Numbered from the stretch's first letter, positions 1-8,712 are shown. The stretch is 64,000 nucleotides of DNA from Deefgea tanakiae (GCF_019665765.1 NZ_CP081150.1:124001-188000); one strand, 5' to 3'. A program made the numbers and translations. The notes: generated by a model not told the origin, from the letters alone.

Positions 1-504
1 ATAAAGGATGATTTTGCCTTGATATTGCGGTAGCCAAAGTGCGCTCATTGAGGTGGGGGCAGATTTGAATTGTTTCTTATCGTAAATTAAGCCCATTTCA
101 GAATATGTAAACGGAACTGCGTACAGATTGCCATTGTGATTGAGGCCGGTGATCTTTTCTGTGTTCCGAAATCGAAGCGCTTGATTTTTGCTATTGGGAA
201 TATTTTTTATCTGGATTGGCGTGGCGATGTTATTGGCGATGTAGCGTTGTAATTCGGCGGTATTTGCGGCAAAGACATCGAAATCTTCGCCATGATTTTT
301 GCTCAGTTTTTCCCATAGTTCATCGTCGCTTTCGACAAATGTAACATCGACGCGCACATCATGGTCTCGCTCAAATTCAGCAATCCAATCGGCATCCGCA
401 TAGCCATGCCAAGTTAAAATTCTGAGTACATCACTTGCCCAAGTGATTTGGGTGAGCATAGCGATGATCAAGAGGAGGGCGCTGGCTCGAGTCAATACTT
501 TCAT
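1..504 (-). CDS. PotD-like periplasmic substrate-binding protein (partial)
   Basis: Only the first 168 codons are present; the 3' part lies beyond the left edge. The start is the ATG at 502-504. Residues 1-23 form a signal peptide ending in TWAS. The mature part opens with VLRILTWHGYADADWI and continues with an extracellular binding-protein pattern (FDVFAANTAELQRYI, NLYAVPFTYSEMGLIYD), as in spermidine/putrescine-type family 1 binding proteins. Such proteins deliver a ligand to an ABC importer in the periplasm. No permease or ATPase gene is visible on this side, so the ligand is unknown. Confidence 0.7.
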   Translation of the reverse strand, partial: MKVLTRASALLLIIAMLTQITWASDVLRILTWHGYADADWIAEFERDHDVRVDVTFVESDDELWEKLSKNHGEDFDVFAANTAELQRYIANNIATPIQIKNIPNSKNQALRFRNTEKITGLNHNGNLYAVPFTYSEMGLIYDKKQFKSAPTSMSALWLPQYQGKIILY

Positions 505-598
505 ACGCTATCTTTTCATTGGGGGTATTGAAAAGGTATAGCTGGAAATGCAATAAAATCAACTGCTTGCTGTTATTGTTTCATTAATATTACAAAAA

Positions 599-1318
599 TC
601 AAATCAATTTATGTAGTTTAAGCTGCCCACCGATGCAGCTGAGGTAGCCACCGCGCCCATCTTGCCAGTCTGGGAGTACCCAGCGTATGCCATTTTCGTG
701 TTGATGTTGCGCTGGGCGATGAGTATGGCCGTGAATGAGTATTTTGGCCGTGCTTTGCTTGAGCGCCTTTTCAATCGCTTGCGCGTTGACATCCATAATC
801 ATTTGGTCTTTATTTTGATTGGCTTTTTTGGATTTATTTCTTAAATTGTTGATTTGTTGATCACGCACTTTTTTGGGCAAATTGAGCCAAATAAATTGCA
901 CAATTCGATTGTGCGCGAGTCGGCGATAACGTTGATAGGCCACATCATCAGTGCAATATAAATCACCGTGTGCCAAGATGATGCTTTGACCTTGTAGCTC
1001 AATGAGCGTGGGGTCAGGCAAGAGCGTGAGCTGCGCCGCACGGGCAAAGCGTTTGCTGATCAGTAAGTCACGATTGCCGCCCATAAAGTAGATGTCGACG
1101 CCACTTTTTGCTACCGCTGCAATATGCGCTACTTGCTCGGCATAAAACGCGTCTTCCAGTTGGTCGTCGCCAAACCAGTACTCGAATAAATCACCCAAGA
1201 TGTAAAGACGCTCCGCATCACGTGCGGTCGTGCTCATAAACTGCTGAAAGGTGTGGACCGTTGCGCTATCGTTCGGCGAAAGATGTAAGTCGGAAATAAA
1301 GTAGCTGGGTTGCGTCAT
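599..1318 (-). CDS. lpxH: UDP-2,3-diacylglucosamine diphosphatase LpxH
   Basis: Hydrolyses UDP-2,3-diacylglucosamine to lipid X plus UMP at the inner membrane, the fourth step of lipid A synthesis. The 239-residue length is normal. Calcineurin-type metal motifs are complete: SDLHL (9-13), LGD (41-43), GNRD (81-84, the LpxH form of GNHD), HGD (117-119) and HGHTH (196-200). It lies just downstream of the two cyclophilin genes on the same strand, but a terminator hairpin separates it from ppiB, so it may have its own promoter. Confidence 0.95.
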   Translation of the reverse strand: MTQPSYFISDLHLSPNDSATVHTFQQFMSTTARDAERLYILGDLFEYWFGDDQLEDAFYAEQVAHIAAVAKSGVDIYFMGGNRDLLISKRFARAAQLTLLPDPTLIELQGQSIILAHGDLYCTDDVAYQRYRRLAHNRIVQFIWLNLPKKVRDQQINNLRNKSKKANQNKDQMIMDVNAQAIEKALKQSTAKILIHGHTHRPAQHQHENGIRWVLPDWQDGRGGYLSCIGGQLKLHKLI

Positions 1319-1340
1319 GGATTTGCTGGCTAGTTGGACA

Positions 1341-1370
1341 TAAAAAAAGCGCAGGCTCAGCTGCGCTTTA
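1341..1370 (-). terminator. Rho-independent terminator after ppiB
   Basis: A 9-bp perfect stem (1346-1354 with 1361-1369) with a 6-nt loop. Read on the minus strand it is followed by a run of T, so it ends the ppiA-ppiB transcript before lpxH. Confidence 0.8.
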
Positions 1371-1386
1371 CTGTGTTAATTCTAAA

Positions 1387-1890
1387 TTAAGCAAGTACTT
1401 CAGCACTGATAATCACGACGTCCGTTTTTGGCACATCTTGGTGAAAGCCGTTGCTGCCCGTTTTTACTTTTTCGATTTTATCAACGATGTCTTGGCCTTC
1501 AATTACCGCGCCAAATACCGCATAACCCCAGCCTTGCGAGGTCTTGTTGCGGTGATTCAGGAAGTCATTATCCGCAGCATTGATGAAGAACTGTGATGAG
1601 GCTGAATGCGGCTCTGGCGTGCGTGCCATTGCAACCGTGTAAATGTCGTTCTTCAAGCCATTGTCGGCTTCGTTTTGAATCGTTGGGTGTTTGTCTTTCT
1701 TTTCTTTCATGCCAGGCTCAAAGCCACCACCTTGCACCATAAAGCCATCAATTACGCGGTGAAAAATCGTGCCATCGTAATGGCCAGAAGTTGCGTATTG
1801 CACGAAATTAGCAACAGTAATCGGTGCTTTTTCTTCGTTCAGCTCTAAAACGATGTCGCCCATGCTGGTGGTGAGTTTTACTTTAGTCAT
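1387..1890 (-). CDS. ppiB: Cytoplasmic peptidyl-prolyl cis-trans isomerase (cyclophilin B type)
   Basis: Catalyses cis-trans isomerisation of prolyl bonds during protein folding. There is no signal peptide ([13 protein letters not shown]), so it is cytoplasmic. Cyclophilin signature [13 protein letters not shown] is at 43-55, and [17 protein letters not shown] carries the conserved active-site region. The 167-residue length is typical. It lies 21 bp downstream of the periplasmic paralogue ppiA, with which it is probably co-transcribed; the pair looks like an old duplication that split by compartment. Confidence 0.93.
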   Translation of the reverse strand: MTKVKLTTSMGDIVLELNEEKAPITVANFVQYATSGHYDGTIFHRVIDGFMVQGGGFEPGMKEKKDKHPTIQNEADNGLKNDIYTVAMARTPEPHSASSQFFINAADNDFLNHRNKTSQGWGYAVFGAVIEGQDIVDKIEKVKTGSNGFHQDVPKTDVVIISAEVLA

Positions 1891-1911
1891 GTCGTTTCCT
1901 TTTATAAAAAA

Positions 1912-2526
1912 TTATTTAGCGCTGGCTTTGCTGGCGCTGTTCGTTTTGGTTTTGTCTGCCTTGTCAGCTTTTGCTGGGATAGTTCGGGCAGAAATCAGCA
2001 CAATCGGTTCCGCAGGCGTGTCGCCGGGTAGGATGGTGACTTTGGCCATTTGGTCCGCAGCCGGCATGCCGCTGATGACACGACCAAATACGGTATAACC
2101 AAAGCCATCTTGACCTGGGTAATTCAAAAAGCTGTTGTCTTTATAGTTAATAAAAAATTGGCTAGTGGCCGAGTGAGGTTGACCTGTACGCGCCATCGCG
2201 ATGGTGCCACGGTCATTACCTAGGCCTTTTTCTAGCGCTTGCTTGGCTTCATTTTGTACTGAAGCTTTAGTCGGTTTTTGTTCCATTTGTGCATTAAATC
2301 CACCGCCTTGTGTCATAAACCCTGGAATCACGCGGTGAAAAATCGTGCCGTCGTAGTGTTTGCTTTCAACGTATTGCAGAAAATTTGCTACCGTTAGCGG
2401 TGCGGCTTCTGGATAGAGCTCAACCACAATCTTGCCTTTGCTGGTGTTGAGTTCAACTTGTGGGTTTGCTGCAAACGCAGTCAAACTAGAGAGAGCAAGC
2501 GCTGCGGCAATAATGAGGCGTTTCAT
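1912..2526 (-). CDS. ppiA: Periplasmic peptidyl-prolyl cis-trans isomerase (cyclophilin A type)
   Basis: Same fold and reaction as the adjacent ppiB product, but with an N-terminal signal peptide (MKRLIIAAALALSSLTAFAA, cleavage near 20), so it acts in the periplasm on exported proteins. FHRVIPGFMTQGG is the cyclophilin signature. The C-terminal 20 or so residues are a Lys/Ala/Ser-rich tail (KADKADKTKTNS), absent from most relatives and probably disordered. Confidence 0.92.
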   Translation of the reverse strand: MKRLIIAAALALSSLTAFAANPQVELNTSKGKIVVELYPEAAPLTVANFLQYVESKHYDGTIFHRVIPGFMTQGGGFNAQMEQKPTKASVQNEAKQALEKGLGNDRGTIAMARTGQPHSATSQFFINYKDNSFLNYPGQDGFGYTVFGRVISGMPAADQMAKVTILPGDTPAEPIVLISARTIPAKADKADKTKTNSASKASAK

Positions 2527-2616
2527 GGTGAGTCCTGCAAAAAAATGGGAATAGATACAATCTAGTAATCATATCATGGCTGCAGTGTAGAATTGTCACC
2601 TTAAGGAGAACCCATC

Positions 2617-3252
2617 ATGCTGAAATTACCTTCTTTTGATCAGTTGATTACTGAGTTTGATACCGTGTTGCGTACCTTGGCAGCGCCAGCAACGAGTGCT
2701 CGCAAGCATCCAGATGCTGCGCTCGAAGAGGCTGAATTAAGTGATGCGGAAAAATCGCATGCCGCTGGCTTGATGCGTGTGAATCATTGCGGCGAAGTCT
2801 GCGCTCAGGCCTTGTATCAGGGGCAGGCACTCACTGCGCGCGACCCCGCCGCACGCGAAGCGCTCAAGCAAGCGGCACAAGAAGAAGTCGAGCATCTCGC
2901 GTGGACGGAGCGCCGGTTGGGCGAGCTGGGTAGCCATCGCAGTGTATTAAATCCTTTGTGGTACGCCGGCTCGTTTGCGATGGGCGTGACGGCGGGGGTG
3001 ATTGGCGATAAATGGAATCTGGGCTTTTTGGCTGAAACAGAGCGTCAAGTGACGGCTCACTTGGAAAGTCATCTCAGCCAATTGCCTGAGCAAGACGCCA
3101 AAAGTCGCGCGATTGTGACACAAATGGCGATTGATGAAACCAGTCACGCTGAACAAGCCGTGGCGCTCGGTGCTGCACCCTTGCCCTTGCCTGTGGTGCA
3201 ATTGATGACTGCAACATCGAAGGTGATGACGAGCTTGTCATATCGAATCTAA
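2617..3252 (+). CDS. coq7: 2-polyprenyl-3-methyl-6-methoxy-1,4-benzoquinol hydroxylase, COQ7 family
   Basis: A di-iron monooxygenase that adds the last ring hydroxyl in ubiquinone synthesis at the membrane. Carboxylate/His ligands are visible: E60 in NHCGE, the EEVEH motif (89-93), and a C-terminal DETSHAEQ motif that mirrors it. At 211 residues it is the betaproteobacterial COQ7 form rather than an UbiF flavoprotein. AAGGAG precedes the ATG. It is transcribed alone, divergent from ppiA, with a hairpin terminator behind it. Confidence 0.93.
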   Translation: MLKLPSFDQLITEFDTVLRTLAAPATSARKHPDAALEEAELSDAEKSHAAGLMRVNHCGEVCAQALYQGQALTARDPAAREALKQAAQEEVEHLAWTERRLGELGSHRSVLNPLWYAGSFAMGVTAGVIGDKWNLGFLAETERQVTAHLESHLSQLPEQDAKSRAIVTQMAIDETSHAEQAVALGAAPLPLPVVQLMTATSKVMTSLSYRI

Positions 3253-3273
3253 CTTAAATTTGTGAGTTTCTAA

Positions 3274-3329
3274 GGGTATTGCTATCTAGGCGTTTTTTAA
3301 TAATGACTGGGTGGCAATACCCTTTTTTT
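3274..3329 (+). terminator. coq7 terminator built on a 45-nt palindromic element
   Basis: A long stem (GGGTATTGC at 3274-3282 with GCAATACCC at 3314-3322, extended inward with G-U pairs) is followed by seven T. The stem is the 45-nt element at 3276-3320, so here the element appears to serve as a Rho-independent terminator. Confidence 0.7.
3276..3320. repeat. 45-nt palindromic element, copy 1
   Basis: Starts GTATTGC, ends GCAATAC, and is exactly 45 nt long. Pairing position i with 46-i gives about 19 paired positions with an unpaired step at 15/31. It carries CTAGG at 11-15 and AATGACTGG in the right arm. It is one of eleven such elements in this window. Confidence 0.75.
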
Positions 3330-3417
3330 GTGTCTTTACATTGGGTCCTGAAAAGTTGATCTCGAAACGGTTTGTGTGTGAGGATTATTTACCGTCTGTC
3401 TGTGTAATAGTGCCTTG

Positions 3418-3431
3418 TTGATCACTGTCAA
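3418..3431. promoter_or_regulatory. Possible FNR/ANR-type site
   Basis: TTGATCACTGTCAA differs from the FNR consensus TTGAT-N4-ATCAA at one position. It lies about 97 bp upstream of the OFA-family transporter ATG, which would suit oxygen-responsive control. One site on sequence alone is weak evidence. Confidence 0.4.
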
Positions 3432-3527
3432 TATGTGTTTGTAAGCAAGGTGGCAATCTAGTCGTGACGCAATAAATCTTTATCAAATCAATAAAGACCT
3501 GCGCATTTTGAGTGACTGGAGGTCGTG

Positions 3528-4799
3528 ATGGCTAAGAATCGGTGGTTGATGGCTGCAGCAGGGGTCGGGATTCATATTTCGATTGGCTCTGTGTATGCAT
3601 GGAGTGTTTTTTCAAAACCTTTGATGGCGCAAATGGGTTGGAGTTTGAAAGAGGTTGGCTTCACCTTTGGCTTAGCCATTTTCATGTTGGGGATGTCGGC
3701 GGCGGTGATGGGGCATGTGGTTGAAAAACGCGGCCCACGCTTTTCTGGCACGATCTCTGCGGTGTGCTGGTCTTTGGGTTTGCTAGGGTCGGGGTTTGCT
3801 ATTTCTATCGGTAATCTGTGGATGCTCTATCTTTGCTATGGTGTGCTGGGTGGTGTCGGTTTGGGAACGGGTTATGTGACGCCTGTGTCGACCTTGATGA
3901 AGTGGTTCCCTGATCGTCGTGGTTTAGCGACGGGTCTGGCGATTATGGGTTTTGGTTTTGCCTCTTTCTTTGGCGCACCATTAATGGCTGAGTTAATCCA
4001 AACCGTAGGTATTGCGAATACCTTCTACACCTTGGGTGTGATTTATGCGGTGGTGATGTTGTCTTCGGCACGTTATTTGGAGCCTCCTCCTGTGGGTTGG
4101 AAACCTGCTGGCATGGAAGAAAGCTTGGCCAGTGGTACAGCCAAAGTGGCGATGGATCTGATGCCGATGACAGCTAATGAGGCGGTGAAAACCAAACCAT
4201 TCTACGGCTTATGGATCATGATGTTCATCAATATCACCTGTGGTATTGCTGTGATCTCGGTGGCTTCACCGATGACGCAGGAGGTGACTGGAATGAGTCC
4301 GTTGGCGGCTGGTGCGGTCGTGGGGCTGATTGGTTTGTTTAACGGTGGTGGTCGCTTGGTATGGGCTACATTGTCAGATTACTTAGGGCGTCCAAGCACA
4401 TACATTACGTTCTTTACGATAGAGGTGGTTGCTTTTTACTTCTTGCCGTCGATGCGTGATGCTTTGGTGTTCCAAGCTGTTCTTTACCTCATCATGACCT
4501 GCTACGGTGGTGGCTTCTCGACTTTGCCGGCTTACATCGGTGATTTGTTTGGTACGAAACAAGTAAGCGCAATCCATGGCTATGTTTTAACTGCTTGGGC
4601 GATGGCTGGGTTGGTCGGTTCATCATTCGCCTCGTTCTTGCGTGAAGCATCAGGCAGCTACGCGGCGATGACGGTGGTGTTTTCAGGGATCTTCTTGTTT
4701 GCCTTGGCGGTATCGATTGCAATGAAGATCTTCGTTGATCGTGAGTTGGCCAAAAAACGCTCAGGTGTTAGCGATGTGGCTTTTGGTACTGCGCAGTAA
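3528..4799 (+). CDS. MFS transporter, oxalate/formate antiporter (OFA) family
   Basis: A 423-residue inner-membrane carrier with about 12 hydrophobic segments. The opening (WLMAAAGVGIHISIGSVYAWSVFSKPL) and the GxGxGxGYVTPVSTLMKWFPDRRGLATG stretch split across TM4-5 are typical of the OFA group (oxalate/formate and related carboxylate carriers). The ATG at 3528 is preferred over the GTG at 3525 because TGGAGG at 3517-3522 then has a 5-nt spacing. The substrate is not determined; the formate-channel gene downstream makes a small carboxylate plausible. A strong terminator follows. Confidence 0.8.
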   Translation: MAKNRWLMAAAGVGIHISIGSVYAWSVFSKPLMAQMGWSLKEVGFTFGLAIFMLGMSAAVMGHVVEKRGPRFSGTISAVCWSLGLLGSGFAISIGNLWMLYLCYGVLGGVGLGTGYVTPVSTLMKWFPDRRGLATGLAIMGFGFASFFGAPLMAELIQTVGIANTFYTLGVIYAVVMLSSARYLEPPPVGWKPAGMEESLASGTAKVAMDLMPMTANEAVKTKPFYGLWIMMFINITCGIAVISVASPMTQEVTGMSPLAAGAVVGLIGLFNGGGRLVWATLSDYLGRPSTYITFFTIEVVAFYFLPSMRDALVFQAVLYLIMTCYGGGFSTLPAYIGDLFGTKQVSAIHGYVLTAWAMAGLVGSSFASFLREASGSYAAMTVVFSGIFLFALAVSIAMKIFVDRELAKKRSGVSDVAFGTAQ

Positions 4800-4821
4800 T
4801 GATAAAAATTTGATGTGAAAC

Positions 4822-4848
4822 AAAAGAGCCGATATTTCGGCTCTTTTT
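4822..4848 (+). terminator. Rho-independent terminator
   Basis: AAAAGAGCCGA / TCGGCTCTTTT stem with a 4-nt loop, followed by T; it ends the OFA transporter transcript. Confidence 0.85.
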
Positions 4849-4934
4849 CGTTGGAATTCGGTAATTTTGTGTATTTATTTTAATGGCATGGAGCCTAGAA
4901 TATGATTTCCGCATGTCTTATTGGTATTCAATAA

Positions 4935-5768
4935 ATGGCCGTCTCAAATATTCTAAGTCCTGATCATCTCGTTAATTACATCAACGATTCTGCCGTCGTC
5001 AAAGTCGCCCTGCGACCGTCTCGATTGTTGGTGATGGCTTTTTTGGGTGGGATTTTTATTTCGCTGGGCGCTTTGCTCGCGGTGGTGGTCGCGGGCGGGG
5101 CAACGCAACTGCTCGCAGAAAATCCAGGACTTGATAAATTATTGTTTGGCGCGGTATTTCCGATTGGCTTTATCGCCGTGGTGCTCACGGGGGCTGATTT
5201 GTTTACCTCGAATTGCGCCACACAAATGGTGCCTTGGTATCGCCGCCAAGTGAAGTTACAGGAAGTGGTTCGTGTGTGGGGGGTTTCTTATCTCGGCAAC
5301 TTAATCGGTGCATTATTTGCCGCGTGGGCGTTTGCCTATATGACGGGTTTGCTCACCGCAAATCAGCCGTGGACGCCCTACATCATTAATTTGGCCGAAC
5401 ATAAAGTGCATCAACCGTTTCAAGTGGTCTTTATGAAGGGTGTGTTGGCCAATATGCTAGTTTGCGTGGCAGCATGGCAGGGGTATTCGGCCAAAGATAC
5501 CTTGGGGCGTATGGTGGGGATTTGGGCGCCGGTAATGACGTTTGTCGCCTTGGGGATGGAGCATAGTATCGCCAATCTCTTTTTTGTGCCGGCCGCCATG
5601 TTGGCGGGGGCTGATATTACGCTGCTTGATTTTGCAACTCATAATTTGCTGCCTGCGACCTTGGGCAATATTGTCGGCGGCGCGCTGCTGATTGGCTTGC
5701 CATACGCTTGGTTGTATTCTGAAACCGATGGCAAGGTTGTTAATCCAACGGATATTGATTTGCCATGA
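4935..5768 (+). CDS. Formate/nitrite transporter family channel (FocA/NirC-like)
   Basis: A 277-residue integral membrane protein with six TM helices. It has FNT features: GGIFISLGALLAVVV in TM1, GADLFTSNCATQMVPW after TM2, and LGMEHSIANLFFVPAAML, which carries the central pore His. FNT pentamers pass formate, nitrite or related monoanions. Which ion is carried cannot be read from the sequence. The stop overlaps the start of the cytochrome b561 gene (ATGA at 5765), so the two are translationally coupled. Confidence 0.88.
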   Translation: MAVSNILSPDHLVNYINDSAVVKVALRPSRLLVMAFLGGIFISLGALLAVVVAGGATQLLAENPGLDKLLFGAVFPIGFIAVVLTGADLFTSNCATQMVPWYRRQVKLQEVVRVWGVSYLGNLIGALFAAWAFAYMTGLLTANQPWTPYIINLAEHKVHQPFQVVFMKGVLANMLVCVAAWQGYSAKDTLGRMVGIWAPVMTFVALGMEHSIANLFFVPAAMLAGADITLLDFATHNLLPATLGNIVGGALLIGLPYAWLYSETDGKVVNPTDIDLP

Positions 5769-6385
5769 GAGATGACATCAGCGCCGAACTCGAGTCGGCC
5801 AGCTACCACCCATTTTCTATTCTGATGCACTGGCTCACTGTGGCGCTGGTTCTGGGGATTTTGCTTTCACTGGGTTTGGCGCAGTGGCTGGGGCGGGGGA
5901 GTGCATCGTTTGCTTTTTGGATGCAAACGCACTCTGTGTTGGGGCAGGCGACCTTTATCGTGAGTATGTTGCGGTTGCTGGTGCTGAATTTTTATGGCTC
6001 TCCCAAGCCTTGTGCTGCAGATGATGCGCAACTTTTGGTGGCCAAGGTGATGCATGCCTTGCTATATGGTTTGATTGGTTTTTTGGCATGCAGTGGGATT
6101 TTGCTGAGCATTGCCTACTTGGCGGGGCAGCCTGTTTTTGGTGTCACTGTGCCAATGACTTTGAATCCAATGGCGATGGGTTTGATTCGCCAGTTACACG
6201 GGTTGGTGGCGATGGGCTTTATTTTTATTGCGCTGGCTCATGGGCTTTACGCTACGGCAATGCATTATTTTGCCGGCCAAGTCGCGCTGCGCCGTTTATC
6301 AGTACGTGATTTAAAAGTGCTCGATGCGATTGCTGCGCCACAGGTTGATGCGCAGTATATTCAGCTAGAGCAGGAGCGGGCCTAG
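5765..6385 (+). CDS. Cytochrome b561 family protein
   Basis: A four-TM diheme quinol oxidoreductase-type protein, 206 residues. Likely heme ligands are His22 (in SILMHWLT), the His in QTHSVLGQ, and the His residues in MHALLYGL and LHGLVAMG. These proteins move electrons between the quinone pool and periplasmic partners. It overlaps the FNT gene by 4 nt and is followed 8 nt later by an orphan sensor-domain gene, an unusual trio. Confidence 0.82.
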   Translation: MRDDISAELESASYHPFSILMHWLTVALVLGILLSLGLAQWLGRGSASFAFWMQTHSVLGQATFIVSMLRLLVLNFYGSPKPCAADDAQLLVAKVMHALLYGLIGFLACSGILLSIAYLAGQPVFGVTVPMTLNPMAMGLIRQLHGLVAMGFIFIALAHGLYATAMHYFAGQVALRRLSVRDLKVLDAIAAPQVDAQYIQLEQERA

Positions 6386-6393
6386 TCGGCGCT

Positions 6394-7059
6394 ATGGTGA
6401 AGTCGGTCAATCAACGCTTTGTGGCGATTATTGCTGGAGCAGTCTCGGCTTTGTTGTTGATTGGCCTGATCGGCGTTTTAAGTACGCGGCAGATGGCCGA
6501 TGAGTTGGAATATACCGACGAAAGTATTATTCGCAGCCTTGCGATTTTATCGGGTATTGAGCGCGATTTCTTATTGATTCGCGTGAATGCTTTGTATCAC
6601 CTCTCCTATGCTGAACAATCCAAGAAAGAACCCCATGAAGCTACCATTCGACACAATATTGCCGAAACGCAGGCCTTGCTCGATGAGTATCGAAACTCCC
6701 TTGTCGTGAATGCGCGTGATAAAGAACTGATCGAGCAGGACATCCGTTTGTTTAATGTGTATTTGGCGGCTTTAGACAAGGTGCTGGCGCATTCGAATGC
6801 CAATCAGAGGGACGCTGCTGTGGTCGTCGTAGAAAGCGAGTGGAAGCCCGCGGGGGATAGTCTAACGTCGGCTTTAGCGCAGCACGCTCACTTTAAAGAG
6901 CAATTTGTCGAGCAGGCGGTGCAGCGTTCTATGCAGTCGGGGCGGCGTCAGACTTGGGTGATTGTACTGCTGACTATTTTGGGTGTTTTTGGTGTGGTAG
7001 TGGCAGCGTACTTTTTCCGTAAAAGCCTTGCTGCCACTTTGCCGCATCGCGAGCCTTAA
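6394..7059 (+). CDS. Orphan four-helix-bundle (4HB_MCP-like) sensory membrane protein
   Basis: A 221-residue protein with TM1 at about 10-30 (FVAIIAGAVSALLLIGLIGVL split), a helical periplasmic region of about 150 residues, and TM2 at about 190-210 (TWVIVLLTILGVFGVVV). This is the N-terminal input module of a chemoreceptor or kinase. After TM2 only about 14 residues remain (FFRKSLAATLPHREP), with no HAMP or signalling domain. The stop is a clean TAA, and the next gene runs the other way, so there is no frameshifted remainder. It probably forms an operon with the FNT and b561 genes. Confidence 0.7.
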   Translation: MVKSVNQRFVAIIAGAVSALLLIGLIGVLSTRQMADELEYTDESIIRSLAILSGIERDFLLIRVNALYHLSYAEQSKKEPHEATIRHNIAETQALLDEYRNSLVVNARDKELIEQDIRLFNVYLAALDKVLAHSNANQRDAAVVVVESEWKPAGDSLTSALAQHAHFKEQFVEQAVQRSMQSGRRQTWVIVLLTILGVFGVVVAAYFFRKSLAATLPHREP

Positions 7060-7074
7060 GCGCACATATAGCGA

Positions 7075-7494
7075 TTAATTAGCTTCTAGTACTTCAAAAT
7101 CATGCGTAATCGGCACGACTTGCCCAAGCATGATTGATGCCGAGCAGTATTTCTCTGCCGATAACTTAATCGCTCGCTCTACTACCTCAGGTTTCAGTCC
7201 TTTGCCCGTCACAATAAAGTGCAGGTGAATTTTGGTGAAGACTTTCGGGTCAACTTCGGCGCGCTCTGCATCTACCTCTACCACGCAGTCTCTAACGTCC
7301 GCACGGCCTTTCTTCAGAATGTGGATCACATCATAAGTCGAGCAACCAGTCATGCCCATTAGCAGCATTTCCATTGGGCGTGGACCTAGGTTGCGACCGC
7401 CACCAGAAGGCGGGCCATCCATCAAGACCGCATGGCCTGATTCAGACTGCGCTAAAAAACTCACTTCTTCGACCCATTTAACCCGTACTTTCAT
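7075..7494 (-). CDS. OsmC family protein
   Basis: A 139-residue OsmC/YhfA-like protein. Family landmarks are GPPSGGGRNLGPRPMEMLL followed by MGMTGCSTYDVIHIL (first redox Cys) and AEKYCSASIMLG (second Cys). OsmC proteins are cytoplasmic dimers that reduce organic hydroperoxides; the YhfA branch is of uncertain substrate. It converges with the 4HB gene, with a 15-bp gap and no obvious terminator. Confidence 0.85.
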   Translation of the reverse strand: MKVRVKWVEEVSFLAQSESGHAVLMDGPPSGGGRNLGPRPMEMLLMGMTGCSTYDVIHILKKGRADVRDCVVEVDAERAEVDPKVFTKIHLHFIVTGKGLKPEVVERAIKLSAEKYCSASIMLGQVVPITHDFEVLEAN

Positions 7495-7792
7495 TTTGCT
7501 GCTCTCGTAGATGGAATGTTTGATTGGAAACGTGAAGGCTATTTTAACGGGATTCTAAAAAGGCTGGCGAATTTGTGAGTCAACTCACTGCGCCAAAAGC
7601 GTGCCACCACTAATCGCACCGCACCAAAGTAGGTTGCCTTACACTGGCTTGTCTGTGATAATCGACAGTGACATTGGGCTTGCTCAGTGTCGTCTCCTCC
7701 ATCCTCCATTAATTTGGTGGAATTTCGCGCAATCACGGCATGCCTTGGTTGCGTTTTTTTTGTCTCGGATTAGAATCTATTTGCAAATGCAT

Positions 7793-7822
7793 TTGACAGG
7801 GTGGCATTTAACCCGCTACAAT
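7793..7822 (+). promoter_or_regulatory. Sigma-70 type promoter of rplM-rpsI
   Basis: TTGACA at 7793-7798 and TACAAT at 7817-7822 with an 18-bp spacer; the rplM ATG follows about 40 bp later. This is the main recognisable signal in the 367-bp gap between the OsmC gene and rplM; I see no gene in the rest of that gap. Confidence 0.75.
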
Positions 7823-7861
7823 CCGCGACTTTCTCAAATTCAAAAACGTGGACTAGCAGTC

Positions 7862-8290
7862 ATGAAAACCTTTTCTGCCAAGCCGCACGAGGTGAAGCGC
7901 GAGTGGTTCGTTGTGGACGCCACAGACTTAGTGCTGGGCCGTCTCGCTGCCGAGATCGCCAAACGCCTGCGTGGCAAACATAAAGCTGAATACACTCCGC
8001 ACGTCGATACCGGCGACTACATCGTTGTGGTAAACGCAGACAAGATCCGCGTTACTGGCGATAAAGCAACGGCAAAGATCTATTACCGTCACACTGGTCA
8101 CCCAGGCGGTATTTACGAGCGTACCTTCACTGAAATGCAAAACAAATTTCCTGGCCGTGCGTTGGAATTTGCTGTTAAAGGCATGTTACCAAAAGGCCCA
8201 TTGGGCTACGCAATGATCAAGAAAATGAAAGTTTATGCCGGTGGCGAACATCCGCACACTGCGCAAGAACCTAAAACTCTTGCTCTCTAA
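7862..8290 (+). CDS. rplM: 50S ribosomal protein L13
   Basis: A 142-residue core component of the large ribosomal subunit, an early 23S rRNA binder. The start [15 protein letters not shown] is the usual L13 N-terminus; the reading frame is open for 87 codons further upstream, but that stretch contains the promoter and is not coding. It is followed 29 bp later by rpsI, the conserved L13-S9 operon. In E. coli L13 represses its own operon; no matching leader structure was identified here. Confidence 0.97.
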   Translation: MKTFSAKPHEVKREWFVVDATDLVLGRLAAEIAKRLRGKHKAEYTPHVDTGDYIVVVNADKIRVTGDKATAKIYYRHTGHPGGIYERTFTEMQNKFPGRALEFAVKGMLPKGPLGYAMIKKMKVYAGGEHPHTAQEPKTLAL

Positions 8291-8319
8291 GCGATCGCAA
8301 AACTTAAAGGAATTGCATC

Positions 8320-8712
8320 ATGGTAGGTAAATACAATTATGGTACTGGCCGCCGCAAGAGCTCTGTAGCTCGTGTGTTCTTGGCTAAGGGTACTGGTCAG
8401 ATTATCGTTAACGGCAAAGCACTTGATAACTACTTTGCTCGTGAAACTGGCCGTATGATCGTTCGTCAACCACTCGTGTTGACTAGCAATCTTGAAGCTT
8501 TCGACATCATGGTAAACGTGGTTGGCGGCGGCGAATCTGGCCAAGCTGGCGCGGTTCGTCACGGCATTACCCGTGCCCTGATTCAGTACGATGCAGCGTT
8601 GAAACCAACTCTGAAATCGGCTGGTCTGGTTACTCGTGACGCTCGTGAAGTTGAACGTAAGAAAGTCGGTCTACGCGGCGCACGTCGTCGTAAACAATTC
8701 TCTAAACGTTAA
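8320..8712 (+). CDS. rpsI: 30S ribosomal protein S9
   Basis: A 130-residue small-subunit protein. The C-terminal tail (RRKQFSKR) reaches the P-site tRNA, and the N-terminal [16 protein letters not shown] is the family signature. AAAGGA sits 8 nt before the ATG. It is the second gene of the rplM-rpsI operon and is followed by a terminator. Confidence 0.97.
   Translation: MVGKYNYGTGRRKSSVARVFLAKGTGQIIVNGKALDNYFARETGRMIVRQPLVLTSNLEAFDIMVNVVGGGESGQAGAVRHGITRALIQYDAALKPTLKSAGLVTRDAREVERKKVGLRGARRRKQFSKR

Noticed and set aside
6394-7059. The 4HB gene as a frameshifted chemoreceptor
   Set aside because: No HAMP or methyl-accepting sequence was found in any frame after its stop; the OsmC gene begins 15 bp later on the other strand.
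7601-7861. 87-codon in-frame extension upstream of rplM
   Set aside because: It contains the TTGACA/TACAAT promoter and has no L13 similarity; L13 is normally 142 residues, as with the ATG at 7862.
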